A stretch of 25,328 bases of DNA from CAZKXX01 sp964556705 (lineage in GTDB: Bacteria; Acidobacteriota; Terriglobia; UBA7540): assembly GCA_964556705.1 (NCBI GenBank), contig CAZKXX010000053.1, forward strand, positions 1-25,328, written 5' to 3'. Positions 13,760-21,077 of the stretch are shown here, one piece after another; positions within the stretch are counted from its first letter, which is position 1, and each line of letters starts with the position of its first letter. Both the position numbers and the translations under genes were made by a program. Below the pieces are notes generated by a model, which was not told where the DNA came from, did no database searches, and was given only the letters and a program-made list of their open reading frames with translations.

Positions 13760-13813
13760 CTGCCTGCGCAGTCAGGCGCGGCCCCGCCGTGCCTGGCTGC
13801 GCAGGCGGGCCGG
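13760..13813. repeat. Two GC-rich palindromic repeats
   Basis: Copy A (13760-13783) matches the 24-bp unit inside ada with two mismatches. Copy B (13791-13813) is a related unit, GCCTGGCTGCGCAGGC, eight bases further on. Together they fill much of the 184-base gap between the TPR gene and the small membrane protein. Confidence 0.65.
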
Positions 13814-13911
13814 AAGAGGAAATCCTTTCCGGCTTTCACCGGGCGGGCCGAACCCGGTTCGAGCCTCGCGGGCTTCGACGCCGACGGCGGCGGAATCCCC
13901 CGGTTCGCGCC

Positions 13912-14157
13912 ATGAGCCGACTCGTGATCATCCTGTACATTCTGATCTGCTTCGAGATGGGCGTCTTTCTGCTCGTCCTGCCCTGGGTCTCCATCTGGGG
14001 AAAGAATTATTTCGTCACGCAGTATCCCTGGATCGGGGCCGTCGCCATGAATTACTTCGTGCGCGGCGCGGTCTCCGGCATCGGGCTGGCCGATATCTGG
14101 CTGGCCGTGTACGAATTCTGGCGCTACCGCGCAAGGCTGGGATTGCTGGCGCGCTGA
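13912..14157 (+). CDS. Small two-helix membrane protein
   Basis: Integral membrane protein of 81 residues from this ATG. The frame is open further upstream to 13741, but that part is Arg/Pro-rich and built on the palindromic repeats, so it is not used. Helix one is about 3-26 (LVIILYILICFEMGVFLLVLPWV), followed by the loop WGKNYFVTQYPWIGAVAMNYFVRG and helix two about 52-66 (AVSGIGLADIWLAVY), ending in a basic tail EFWRYRARLGLLAR. The pattern reads as a real conserved small protein, but I do not recognise a family. It sits 28 bases before thiE on the same strand, so the two may be co-transcribed. No ribosome site stands out. Confidence 0.7.
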   Translation: MSRLVIILYILICFEMGVFLLVLPWVSIWGKNYFVTQYPWIGAVAMNYFVRGAVSGIGLADIWLAVYEFWRYRARLGLLAR

Positions 14158-14185
14158 AGCCGCGCCGCTCGCCGACGACGTTTCG

Positions 14186-14824
14186 ATGAATCCCTCCACC
14201 GGCCGCTTCCGCCTCTGCTACATCACCGACCGGAAAGCCGTCGCGCCGAAGCCGGTTTTCAAGCTCATTCAGCAGGCCCTCCGCGCCGGAGTGGACCTCA
14301 TCCAGATCCGCGAAAAGGATTTGGCCACGCGGCCGCTGCTCGAACTCGTTCGGCGGTCGCTCACCGAGGCGCGTGCGGCGGGAAGCGGCACGCGCGTTGT
14401 GGTCAACGACCGCGTGGACGTGGCGCTCGGAACGGGCGCCGGCGGCGTTCACCTCGGAAGACAATCGCTGCCGCCGGACGTCGTGCGAGGGATGGCGCCG
14501 GAAGGTTTTCTCATCGGCGTCTCGTGCCACTCGCTCGCCGAAGCGCGGGAAGCTGAAGCGGCGCGGGCGGATTACATCGTCCTCGGACCCGTTTTCGAAA
14601 CGCCCTCGAAACTCGCCTACGGCCCGCCGCTGGGGCTTGAGACGTTACGCGAAGTGTGCGCGCAGGTCAAAATTCCCGTGCTGGCGCTCGGCGGCGTCAC
14701 GGTCGAACGCGCGCGCGAATGCCTCGAAGCCGGCGCCAGCGGCCTCGCCGGCATTTCCATCTTTCAAACTGCTTTGTCCCTCGAAGAGCGCGTGCGCGAA
14801 CTGCGGGAGCTGTTCTCCCGTTAA
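14186..14824 (+). CDS. thiE: Thiamine-phosphate synthase
   Basis: TIM-barrel enzyme of 212 residues joining hydroxymethylpyrimidine diphosphate and the thiazole phosphate carboxylate to give thiamine phosphate. Family motifs in order: YITDR, DLIQIREKD, VVVNDRVDVAL, GVHLGR, GVSCHS, DYIVLGPVFETPSK, IPVLALGGVT, GASGLAGISIFQ. All catalytic and phosphate-binding segments are intact. No other thiamine gene is in the window and no TPP riboswitch is recognisable before it. The start lacks a Shine-Dalgarno sequence; the upstream small membrane protein gene ends 28 bases away. Confidence 0.96.
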   Translation: MNPSTGRFRLCYITDRKAVAPKPVFKLIQQALRAGVDLIQIREKDLATRPLLELVRRSLTEARAAGSGTRVVVNDRVDVALGTGAGGVHLGRQSLPPDVVRGMAPEGFLIGVSCHSLAEAREAEAARADYIVLGPVFETPSKLAYGPPLGLETLREVCAQVKIPVLALGGVTVERARECLEAGASGLAGISIFQTALSLEERVRELRELFSR

Positions 14825-14880
14825 TGCTTTCCCTCGGCAGGCCGCGATCCTTCTCAAGGGAAGTGACCCTTGCGGATTGG

Positions 14881-14889
14881 TGCTAAAAT
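14881..14889 (+). promoter_or_regulatory. Extended -10 promoter of the nuclease-like gene
   Basis: TGCTAAAAT is an extended -10 element that ends nine bases before the GTG at 14899. A weak GTGACC (14863-14868) could serve as -35, with 15 bases between. The message would start at or within a few bases of the GTG. Confidence 0.45.
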
Positions 14890-14898
14890 CGCGCCGTC

Positions 14899-15630
14899 GT
14901 GTCGGATGCAGCGCAACTCGCGGGATTCCGACTGCTCAGGGCGTTCAGGCAACTCTTCGAGGGCCGGGTGTATCGCCACCGCGCGTCCACCCAGGGCGAT
15001 GTGGTCGCGATCGAGCTCTACGAAGACTTGGTGAGCGTCGGGCGGTCAGCGCGATTCGTGGAAGCTGTCCGTCGAGGAGACCGCGTCCTGAATCTCCGCA
15101 ACGTTCGGCGCGGCGTAAGGGCAAGGCGCGGAGATGCAACGTTCGGACAACTGATCCCGGGAGAGACTGCCGTGGCCGTTCCGGGCTGCGCTGTTTCGCG
15201 GGGTCCGATCGCCACGGTCGAGCTCGGTGTGGAAGTGAAGATTCTTGCCAAGGCGATGATCAAGCAGATAGACCGCGTCATTAGCGACTTGGGGCGTCAA
15301 GTCGAACAGTTTCGCCGCGGCGGCGGGAACCCTATTTCAGTGGGAATTGTCGGCGTTAACCACGCTCACCGCTATGTGAGTTACGAAGGCAGGCGGAAGT
15401 TCCCGACCTCCGGTCAAGGTGGCCGTCCCCATCCTCACCAGGAAGCGGCAGAAGCCGAGCGTCGCCTTCGTGCCGACGCGGCGCCGAATTTCGACGAGTT
15501 TCTGGTTCTTAAGTTCCGCGCTCCCAACGAGCGCCCGTTCTCCTTCGAGTGGGTGGATTACGACGAAGTCCGCCTTGACTGCGCGGCAGCCTTGGCGCGA
15601 ATCTCCAACTTGTACCAGCAGAGGTTTTAG
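14899..15630 (+). CDS. Candidate PD-(D/E)xK restriction endonuclease
   Basis: Unrecognised soluble protein of 243 residues, GTG start, no signal peptide. The central segment PIATVELGVEVKILAKAMIK has the look of a PD-(D/E)xK nuclease core: a hydrophobic strand leading into Glu112-Val-Lys114, followed by a long amphipathic helix (KQIDRVISDLGRQVEQF). A further strand ISVGIVGVNHA comes after it. An earlier acid (Glu108, or Glu39 in VVAIELYED) could be the first metal ligand. The C-terminal third (NFDEFLVLKFRAPNERPFSFEWVDYDEV) is compact and may give specificity. It faces a DNA methyltransferase gene across only 35 bases, tail to tail, the layout of many type II restriction-modification pairs. Alternatives are a non-nuclease partner or an unrelated gene. 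The nuclease call is inference from one motif and context. Confidence 0.6.
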   Translation: MSDAAQLAGFRLLRAFRQLFEGRVYRHRASTQGDVVAIELYEDLVSVGRSARFVEAVRRGDRVLNLRNVRRGVRARRGDATFGQLIPGETAVAVPGCAVSRGPIATVELGVEVKILAKAMIKQIDRVISDLGRQVEQFRRGGGNPISVGIVGVNHAHRYVSYEGRRKFPTSGQGGRPHPHQEAAEAERRLRADAAPNFDEFLVLKFRAPNERPFSFEWVDYDEVRLDCAAALARISNLYQQRF

Positions 15631-15665
15631 TCAAAGGGTGGCCCCGCAGCGTGTGAGGGCTTCTG

Positions 15666-16529
15666 TTATCGGGTCAGGATCGCGGGTCGCGGGGCGGCGA
15701 AAAGGCAGGCGACTTCACCCTCCAAGCGCGCCTTCGCTTTGCTGAAATAGGACGGTTCCACTTCAACGCCGATGGCGTTTCTTCCGCATCGCGCGGCCGC
15801 CACCAGCGTCGTTCCCAGCCCCATAAACGGGTCGAGAACCGTATCCCCCGTAAAAGAAAACATTCGCACCAGGCGATAGGCGAGATCGACAGGAAAGGGC
15901 GCAGGGTGAAAGCGGGTGGACTCGCCGGGCAGTGTCCAAACCTGCTGGAACCACTCGTGGTGTTCTTCTTTGGTCAGACGCGAGGCTTCTCGTTGCTCTT
16001 CGCTCGGCTTCCGATAACCGCCCGGCTTGCGAAGCATCAGGATGAATTCCACGTCGTTCTTGATGATGGCGTTCGGTTCGTAAGGCTTCCCCAGGAAACT
16101 GGAGCCATTCTCGACTTCGTACTGGGCATTTGAAATCTTGTACCAGAAAATGGGCGTGAGGTTGTCAAAACCCAGGCGGCGCGCCCTGACGACAATGTCG
16201 GCGTGCATGGGCATGACCATGTGCCGTCCGTGCCGCTTGCGAGACAGGCAGACATCACCCACTACGCAGACCAGGCGCCCGCCCGGAACCAGCACGCGGA
16301 AGCAATGGCTCCAGACTCTGTCGAGTTCGTCGTGGAACCGTTCGTAATCCTCAATGAGGCCCAGTTGATTCTTGCCAGGAGGATATTCCTTCAGCGTCCA
16401 GTATGGGGGCGAAGTAACCACCAGATGGACTGACGCGTCGGGAATCCAACCCAGTTCGCGTGCATCGCCGCAATGGAGGACGTGGTGGGTGCCTGCGCGG
16501 ACGCCTGCGGGGGCTGTCGAAGTGGACAT
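15666..16529 (-). CDS. Beta-class site-specific DNA methyltransferase
   Basis: SAM-dependent DNA amino-methyltransferase of 287 residues from the ATG at 16529. The catalytic motif IV is TSPPYW (about 39-44) near the N-terminus; the SAM-binding part is at the C-terminus with HPAPFPVDLAYRLV (about 208-221) and DPFMGLGTTLVAAARCGRNAIGVEVE (from about 233). This IV-before-I order is the beta class. The SPPY form favours N4-cytosine over N6-adenine, but families with it can do either. The region between (VVRARRLGFDNLTPIFWYKISNAQYEVENGSSFLGKP) should read the DNA target. The frame opens at a TTG at 16565, but that codon lies in a good promoter; 16529 fits a leaderless message. Convergent with the nuclease-like gene. 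It could be the modification half of a type II system or a solitary methylase. Confidence 0.92.
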   Translation of the reverse strand: MSTSTAPAGVRAGTHHVLHCGDARELGWIPDASVHLVVTSPPYWTLKEYPPGKNQLGLIEDYERFHDELDRVWSHCFRVLVPGGRLVCVVGDVCLSRKRHGRHMVMPMHADIVVRARRLGFDNLTPIFWYKISNAQYEVENGSSFLGKPYEPNAIIKNDVEFILMLRKPGGYRKPSEEQREASRLTKEEHHEWFQQVWTLPGESTRFHPAPFPVDLAYRLVRMFSFTGDTVLDPFMGLGTTLVAAARCGRNAIGVEVEPSYFSKAKARLEGEVACLFAAPRPAILTR

Positions 16530-16536
16530 CGCTTGA

Positions 16537-16565
16537 ATCATACGGAAGGCCACCCGATTCCGCAA
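16537..16565 (-). promoter_or_regulatory. Methyltransferase promoter, leaderless geometry
   Basis: On the minus strand TTGCGG (16565-16560), 17 bases, TATGAT (16542-16537), then exactly seven bases to the ATG at 16529. Transcription would begin at the start codon. There is no Shine-Dalgarno sequence before that ATG, only AAGCG. Confidence 0.55.
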
Positions 16566-16675
16566 GGTCCGCTGGAGCTGCCGGAAACGCCGTTGAGTTC
16601 GCCGAATCCTCGGAGGCCGGCCGTGAAACTCGCCTGATTGCGAATCGGCAAATCAAAACAGGGACTTGAGCGGCC

Positions 16676-17764
16676 TCAGCTCTCGCCCATCCACGCGCCG
16701 ACGGGTTTCAGCCGCTCGATGTTGTCGCAGACGGTCTTGAACGCCGAAGTGAGCGGCACGGCGAGAATCAGCCCGATGCCGCCCCAGAGCCATCCCCAGA
16801 ACATCATGCCGATCGTCACGGTCAGCGCGTTCAGGTGGACGCGGCGGCCCACCAGCTTCGGCACCAGCAGGTTGATGGCGATGAAGTGGACGAGCACCAC
16901 GGTCAGCGTGATGGTGAGGAACGGGCCGATGCTCTCGTACTGGACGAGCGCGATGAGCAGCGGCGGAAGGAGGGCCAGCGCCACGCCGATGTAGGGAATC
17001 ATGCTGATGAACGCCGAAAGCGGGCCGACGAGCAGCGCGTAGCGGAGCTCGATGGCGGCGAAAATGGGCGTGATGATGGCGGCCGAAAGCGCCGCGATGA
17101 GCAGGTTCCCGAGCACGTACTGGCGGATCATGGCCGAAAGGCCGTGCAGGACGTCTTCGGCCTGCTGGCGCTTTTCCAGGGGAAACAGATTCAGTGTCGC
17201 CGCCCAGATGTGGTCGCGCGAGGTGAGCATGAAGAAGACCAGGAAGGGAATGAACATGACCGTGACGGCGAAGGCGTAGGCCGAGCCAATGCCGCGCAGC
17301 AGGAACTGCGCCCAGGGCGATTCCTGCTCGAGCCGCACGGTGGCGACGCTCGAGTCGGGCGCGCCGGGCAGGATGGTCTCAGTGCTCTCGCGGATGGTCT
17401 GCGTCGTCACCTGGATGTGCGCGGCGATCTGCCGCAGCCGGGCCGCAAAGCGGGGCAGGTCGTCCAGGAAGGCGACGACGCGGTCGTAAACCAGATACAT
17501 CATCAGGTAGACGAGCCCCAGCCCCACCAGGACCAGAAACAGCGCGCTCAGCCAGCGGGGGACGCGCAGGCGGTCAAGCGCTCGCACGCCGGGATCGAGC
17601 ACGAAGGCGAGAATGATGGAGACGATGAGGGTGATGACGATGGAGCTTGCGAGATAGATGCTCGCGCAAACGATGGCCGCGGCGATGATGCGCAGGCTGG
17701 TGGCCGCGAACGCCGAGGGCGGGGGCGGAGCCACGGGCGGAGCTTCGAGGCGCGTCTCGGGCAT
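16676..17764 (-). CDS. AI-2E family transporter (UPF0118)
   Basis: Polytopic inner-membrane protein of 362 residues. The start at 17764 follows a GGGGAAA; upstream in-frame codons back to 17914 give a basic, non-hydrophobic extension and are not used. A Pro-rich N-terminus leads to paired helices (SLRIIAAAIVCASIYLASSI and ITLIVSIILAFVLDPG). Then come a helix pair near RWLSALFLVLVGLGLVYLMM, a soluble helical region (about 110-180) and the family's typical C-terminal helix block with SAFISMIPYIGVALALLPPLLIAL and LVPKLVGRRVHLNALTVTIGMMFWGWLWGGIGLILAVPL. The family includes autoinducer-2 exporters and sodium/proton antiporters, so the substrate is not defined. It is transcribed alone and diverges from the arginine operon. 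Confidence 0.93.
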   Translation of the reverse strand: MPETRLEAPPVAPPPPSAFAATSLRIIAAAIVCASIYLASSIVITLIVSIILAFVLDPGVRALDRLRVPRWLSALFLVLVGLGLVYLMMYLVYDRVVAFLDDLPRFAARLRQIAAHIQVTTQTIRESTETILPGAPDSSVATVRLEQESPWAQFLLRGIGSAYAFAVTVMFIPFLVFFMLTSRDHIWAATLNLFPLEKRQQAEDVLHGLSAMIRQYVLGNLLIAALSAAIITPIFAAIELRYALLVGPLSAFISMIPYIGVALALLPPLLIALVQYESIGPFLTITLTVVLVHFIAINLLVPKLVGRRVHLNALTVTIGMMFWGWLWGGIGLILAVPLTSAFKTVCDNIERLKPVGAWMGES

Positions 17765-17783
17765 GGAAAATTTCCCCGCGGCG

Positions 17784-17813
17784 ATTGTAGCCCGCCGGGC
17801 GGAGAAATGCCAG
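17784..17813 (-). promoter_or_regulatory. Candidate promoter of the AI-2E transporter
   Basis: On the minus strand CTGGCA (17813-17808), 18 bases, TACAAT (17789-17784), about 19 bases before the ATG at 17764. Confidence 0.35.
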
Positions 17814-17877
17814 ACGGCCCGCCCGGGCCGCGGCTGCGCGCGCGCCCTCCGGAACGCTGCCCAAGTCCATTTTTTTC

Positions 17878-17906
17878 TTGACATTCGGGCAACCGGACGG
17901 CAAGAT
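17878..17906 (+). promoter_or_regulatory. Arginine operon promoter
   Basis: A perfect TTGACA (17878-17883) is followed after 17 bases by a weaker CAAGAT (17901-17906). Two ArgR-like boxes begin just after the -10, where a bound repressor would block transcription. Confidence 0.6.
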
Positions 17907-17909
17907 AGA

Positions 17910-17943
17910 AGCATATTTATACCTACAATGCATAATTATTCTA
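17910..17943 (+). promoter_or_regulatory. Tandem ArgR-like operator boxes
   Basis: Two AT-rich imperfect palindromes, AGCATATTTATACCT (17910-17924) and TGCATAATTATTCTA (17929-17943), resemble the ARG box pattern (TGAATwwwwATTCA and the related TGCATAwwTATGCA). Their centres are 19 bases apart, about two helical turns, close to the paired spacing used by hexameric ArgR. They are the most AT-rich bases in this GC-rich neighbourhood and lie directly before argC. Confidence 0.55.
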
Positions 17944-17962
17944 AGGACGGCAGGTCGAGGAC

Positions 17963-19057
17963 GTGAGGGCGGAGGATTTGACGCTGGAAATGGCGGGCGA
18001 GGCCGCGACGAAGGCGGGCGGTGAGGGGCTCGTGCGCGCCGCCGTCGCCGGCTCCACCGGCTACTCCGGCCGCGAACTCCTCACCCTGCTGGCGCGCCAT
18101 CCGGCCGTCCGCCTGACCCGGCTGATGTCTTCGGGGCGCGATGGCCAGGGCGCGCGGCCCGTCGCTTCCTCCCACCCCGCGCTCCGCTCCACGCTGCGCC
18201 TGGCGATCGAGCCGCTCGACCTCGCCTCGCTCCGGCCCGGCGAAGTGGACGTCGTCTTCCTCGCCACGCCGCACGAGGCTTCGCACGATCTCGCGCCCGC
18301 GCTGCTCGAGCGCGGCCTGCGGGTGATTGACCTCTCGGGCGCGTTCCGCCTGAAAGACGCAGCGGCTTATCCGCGCTGGTACGGCTTCGAGCACAAGGCG
18401 GCGGGCGCGCTCGCCGAGGCGGTTTACGGCATCACGGAGCTGAACGGCGAGGCGGTGCGTGCAGCGCGGCTGGTCGCCAATCCCGGCTGCTACGCCACGT
18501 CCGTCATCCTCGCGCTCGCGCCGCTCTTGGAGTCGCGCTGGGTGAACGTCACCGCCGGCATCATCTGCGACTCGAAATCGGGCGCCAGCGGCGCCGGCCG
18601 CGCCCCCTCGGAAAAACTCCATTTCGTCGAGGTCAACGAAAACCTGCGCGCTTACGGGCTCTTCAGCCACCGCCACGTACCGGAAATGCTCCAGGCGCTG
18701 GCGCTGCAGGAAAGCAACTTCACTTTTGCGCCGCATCTGCTCCCCGTCAACCGCGGCATCCTGAGCACGATTTACGTTCGCCTGGCGGGGAAGCGCACGG
18801 CGGAAGAAATCTCCGCGCTCTTCCGCGAGTTCTACACCCACTCGCCGATGGTGCGCGTGTACGAGCCCGGAACGCTGCCGGAAATCCAGGCGGTCGCCGG
18901 GACGAACTACACCGACCTCGGCTTCGCGCTCGATGAAGCGACGGGGCGGCTGATTGTGGTAAGCGCGCTCGACAACCTGGGCAAGGGCGCGGCGGGCCAG
19001 GCCATCCAGAACATGAACCTGATGTTCGGGTTCGCCGAGCAGACAGGCCTGGTATGA
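17963..19057 (+). CDS. argC: N-acetyl-gamma-glutamyl-phosphate reductase
   Basis: Third step of arginine synthesis: NADPH-dependent reduction of N-acetylglutamyl phosphate to the semialdehyde. The nucleotide-binding start is VRAAVAGSTGYSGREL, the catalytic cysteine is in NPGCYATS (Cys176 from this start), and the family segments DLSGAFRL, KSGASGAGR, FSHRHVPEM and VVSALDNLGKGAAGQA are all present. From the GTG at 17963 it has 364 residues. About 23 precede the usual start of the fold, so the ATG at 17990 or the GTG at 18032 (MRAAVAGSTG, after GAGGGG) may be the true start. It is the first gene of the arginine operon, behind a promoter with ArgR-like boxes, and ends in a four-base overlap with argB. 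Confidence 0.95.
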   Translation: MRAEDLTLEMAGEAATKAGGEGLVRAAVAGSTGYSGRELLTLLARHPAVRLTRLMSSGRDGQGARPVASSHPALRSTLRLAIEPLDLASLRPGEVDVVFLATPHEASHDLAPALLERGLRVIDLSGAFRLKDAAAYPRWYGFEHKAAGALAEAVYGITELNGEAVRAARLVANPGCYATSVILALAPLLESRWVNVTAGIICDSKSGASGAGRAPSEKLHFVEVNENLRAYGLFSHRHVPEMLQALALQESNFTFAPHLLPVNRGILSTIYVRLAGKRTAEEISALFREFYTHSPMVRVYEPGTLPEIQAVAGTNYTDLGFALDEATGRLIVVSALDNLGKGAAGQAIQNMNLMFGFAEQTGLV

Positions 19058-19851
19058 AGCTGGTGGTCAAAATCGGCGGGCAGGCGCAGGAAGACGCCGC
19101 GGTGCGCCGCGACGTGGCGCGGCAGATTGCCGAACTCCGCCGGCGCGGCCATCAGGTGGTCATCGTGCACGGCGGCGGGAAGCTGCTGACCCGGACGCTC
19201 GCGAAGCTCGGCATGGCGACGGAATTCCACAACGGTCTGCGCGTCACCGACGCCGCGACGCGCGACGTGGCGCTGATGGTGCTGGCCGGCATCGTCAACA
19301 AGCAGTGGGTGGCGGAGCTGGAGGCCGCCGGCCAGTCGGCGCTGGGCCTTTCGGGCGGCGACGGAGGTTTGGTGGTGGCGCGCAAGCTCGCGGCGCGCTC
19401 GAACGGCCGCCGGCGCGACCTCGGCTACGTCGGCCGGCCCCGAAAAATCTCGACGAAGGTGCTGGAGATGGCGCTCAAGCGCCGCTTCGTTCCCGTCATC
19501 GCCAGCCTGGCACTCGGCCCGCGCAACGAATACTACAACATCAACGCGGACGACCTGGCCGCGGCGCTCGCCACGGCGCTGCGCGCCGACCGGCTGGTGT
19601 ATCTGACCGAATCGGGCGGCGTGTGGGACGCCGAAAAGCGCCGGCTCGAAGTGGTGAGACTCGGCGAAATCCCCGGCCTCATCCGGCGCGGCATCGTGCG
19701 CGACGGGATGATTCCCAAGCTGCGTTCCTGCGCGCGCTCGTTGCGCCACCAGGTGCGCGAAATCGATCTGCTCTCGCCCGCCGAGCGCGGCGCGCTGCTG
19801 AAAGTTGTCGCCCGCGGCGCCCACGCCGGCACGCGGATCGTCAGGAACTGA
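19054..19851 (+). CDS. argB: N-acetylglutamate kinase
   Basis: Second step of arginine synthesis: phosphorylates N-acetylglutamate with ATP. 265 residues, typical of the family. Motifs: KIGGQ at the N-terminus (lysine of the phosphate site), VHGGGKLL, NGLRVTD, LGLSGGDGG, the substrate and ATP segment NINADDLAAALA, and YLTESGGVWD. It lacks the N-terminal helix of the hexameric arginine-inhibited type, so feedback control at this step is less certain. Its ATG overlaps the argC stop by four bases and its stop shares one base with the argD ATG, showing coupled translation. Confidence 0.95.
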   Translation: MKLVVKIGGQAQEDAAVRRDVARQIAELRRRGHQVVIVHGGGKLLTRTLAKLGMATEFHNGLRVTDAATRDVALMVLAGIVNKQWVAELEAAGQSALGLSGGDGGLVVARKLAARSNGRRRDLGYVGRPRKISTKVLEMALKRRFVPVIASLALGPRNEYYNINADDLAAALATALRADRLVYLTESGGVWDAEKRRLEVVRLGEIPGLIRRGIVRDGMIPKLRSCARSLRHQVREIDLLSPAERGALLKVVARGAHAGTRIVRN

Positions 19852-21077
19852 TGAACTTCGACCAGATTGCGGAACTCGAAAAGAAGGTCCTGATTCCGAC
19901 CTACGATCGGCTGCCGATTCTGGCCGTGGGCGGCGAGGGTGTGTATCTGCTGGACGATCGCGGGAAGAAGTATCTGGACTTTCTCGGCGGCCTGGCGGTG
20001 AATTCGCTCGGCTACGCCAAGCCCGAGCTGATGGCCGTGCTGCGCGATGAGACGGAGAACCTGCTTCACGTCTCGAACCTGATTTATCACCGCTATCAGG
20101 CGCCGCTCGCGGAGAAGCTCGCGCGCCTTTCCGGTCTCGACCGCGCCTTTTTCGCCAACACGGGGACGGAAGCCATCGAAGGCGCGATCAAGCTGGCGCG
20201 CGCCTGGTCGCGGAAGAAGTTCCCCGACACGGCTTCCGGGCGCGTGGAAATTCTGGCGCTGGAAAATGCCTTCCACGGGCGCACGTTCGGCGCGCTCTCG
20301 GCCACCTGGCCGGAGAAGTACCGCAAGCCGTTCGAACCGCTGCTGCCGGGAACGAAGTTCGTGCGCCTGAACGACGTCGCGCACCTGAAGGAGAGCTTTT
20401 CGGAGCGTACGGCCGCCGTGCTCGTGGAAGTGATTCAGGGCGAGGGCGGCGTGGTGGAAGTCTCCGAAGAATTTCTGAAGACCGCCGAGGAGCTCTGCCG
20501 CTCGACGGGGGCCGCGCTCGTCTGCGACGAAATTCAGTGCGGGCTGGGGCGCACGGGGCGCTGGTTCGCCTTTCAGAAGTTCGGACTGAATCCGGACATC
20601 GTCGTGGTGGCGAAGCCGCTTGCCGCCGGATTGCCGCTTGCGGCCATTCTGGCTCGCGAGGAAGTGGCGCAGGCGTTCGCGCCCGGAATGCACGGAACGA
20701 CCTTCGGCGGCGGCCCGCTCCAGTGCCGGATGGCGCTGAAGGTGCTCGAGATTCTGGAACGACCCGGAATGCTCGAGCGCGTCCGCGAGGTGGGCGCCTA
20801 CTTCCGCAGCCACCTCGAGGCCCTGCGCGGCGAACTGCCGGTGATTGCGGAAGTCCGCGGCGACGGTCTGATGCTGGCCGTCGAACTCGAAGCACCTGGC
20901 AAGAGCGTGGTCCGCGAGATGCTTGAAAAGGGGTTCCTTATCAACTGCACGCAGGAGAAAGTGCTGCGTTTTCTGCCGCCGCTCACGATTGAGCGGCGCC
21001 ACGTGGACGAGCTGGTGGCGGCGCTGCGGCCCTCGCTCGCCGCACTGTCCGCCCAGAATAAAGGGGTGACCGCATGA
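19851..21077 (+). CDS. argD: Acetylornithine aminotransferase
   Basis: Pyridoxal-phosphate enzyme of 408 residues that moves the amino group of glutamate onto N-acetylglutamate semialdehyde. Class III aminotransferase signs: FANTGTEAIEGAIKLAR for the phosphate, FHGRTFGALSAT, EVIQGEGGV, CDEIQCGLGRTGRWFAF with the cofactor Asp, and the Schiff-base lysine Lys255 in VVVAKPLAAGLPLAA. Then comes the TTFGGGPLQC stretch. The family usually has AKGLGGG at the lysine; here AKPLAAG is a modest variant. ATG at 19851 follows the argB stop directly; a longer open frame running back to 19305 is a shadow of argB. The stop overlaps argF by four bases. Confidence 0.95.
   Translation: MNFDQIAELEKKVLIPTYDRLPILAVGGEGVYLLDDRGKKYLDFLGGLAVNSLGYAKPELMAVLRDETENLLHVSNLIYHRYQAPLAEKLARLSGLDRAFFANTGTEAIEGAIKLARAWSRKKFPDTASGRVEILALENAFHGRTFGALSATWPEKYRKPFEPLLPGTKFVRLNDVAHLKESFSERTAAVLVEVIQGEGGVVEVSEEFLKTAEELCRSTGAALVCDEIQCGLGRTGRWFAFQKFGLNPDIVVVAKPLAAGLPLAAILAREEVAQAFAPGMHGTTFGGGPLQCRMALKVLEILERPGMLERVREVGAYFRSHLEALRGELPVIAEVRGDGLMLAVELEAPGKSVVREMLEKGFLINCTQEKVLRFLPPLTIERRHVDELVAALRPSLAALSAQNKGVTA

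Noticed and set aside
13813..13850. Intrinsic terminator after the TPR gene (CCGGAA...TTTCCGG)
   Set aside because: The stem is imperfect with a long loop and no T-run follows.
14158..14185. TPP riboswitch before thiE
   Set aside because: Only 28 bases lie before thiE after the small membrane protein, and no conserved CTGAGA-type core is present nearby.
19305..19850. Upstream extension of argD by 182 residues
   Set aside because: The extension is the argB sequence in another frame, very Arg-rich; argD has a proper start at 19851 directly coupled to argB.
19533..21002. 489-residue minus-strand frame over argB and argD
   Set aside because: Antisense shadow of two certain enzymes.
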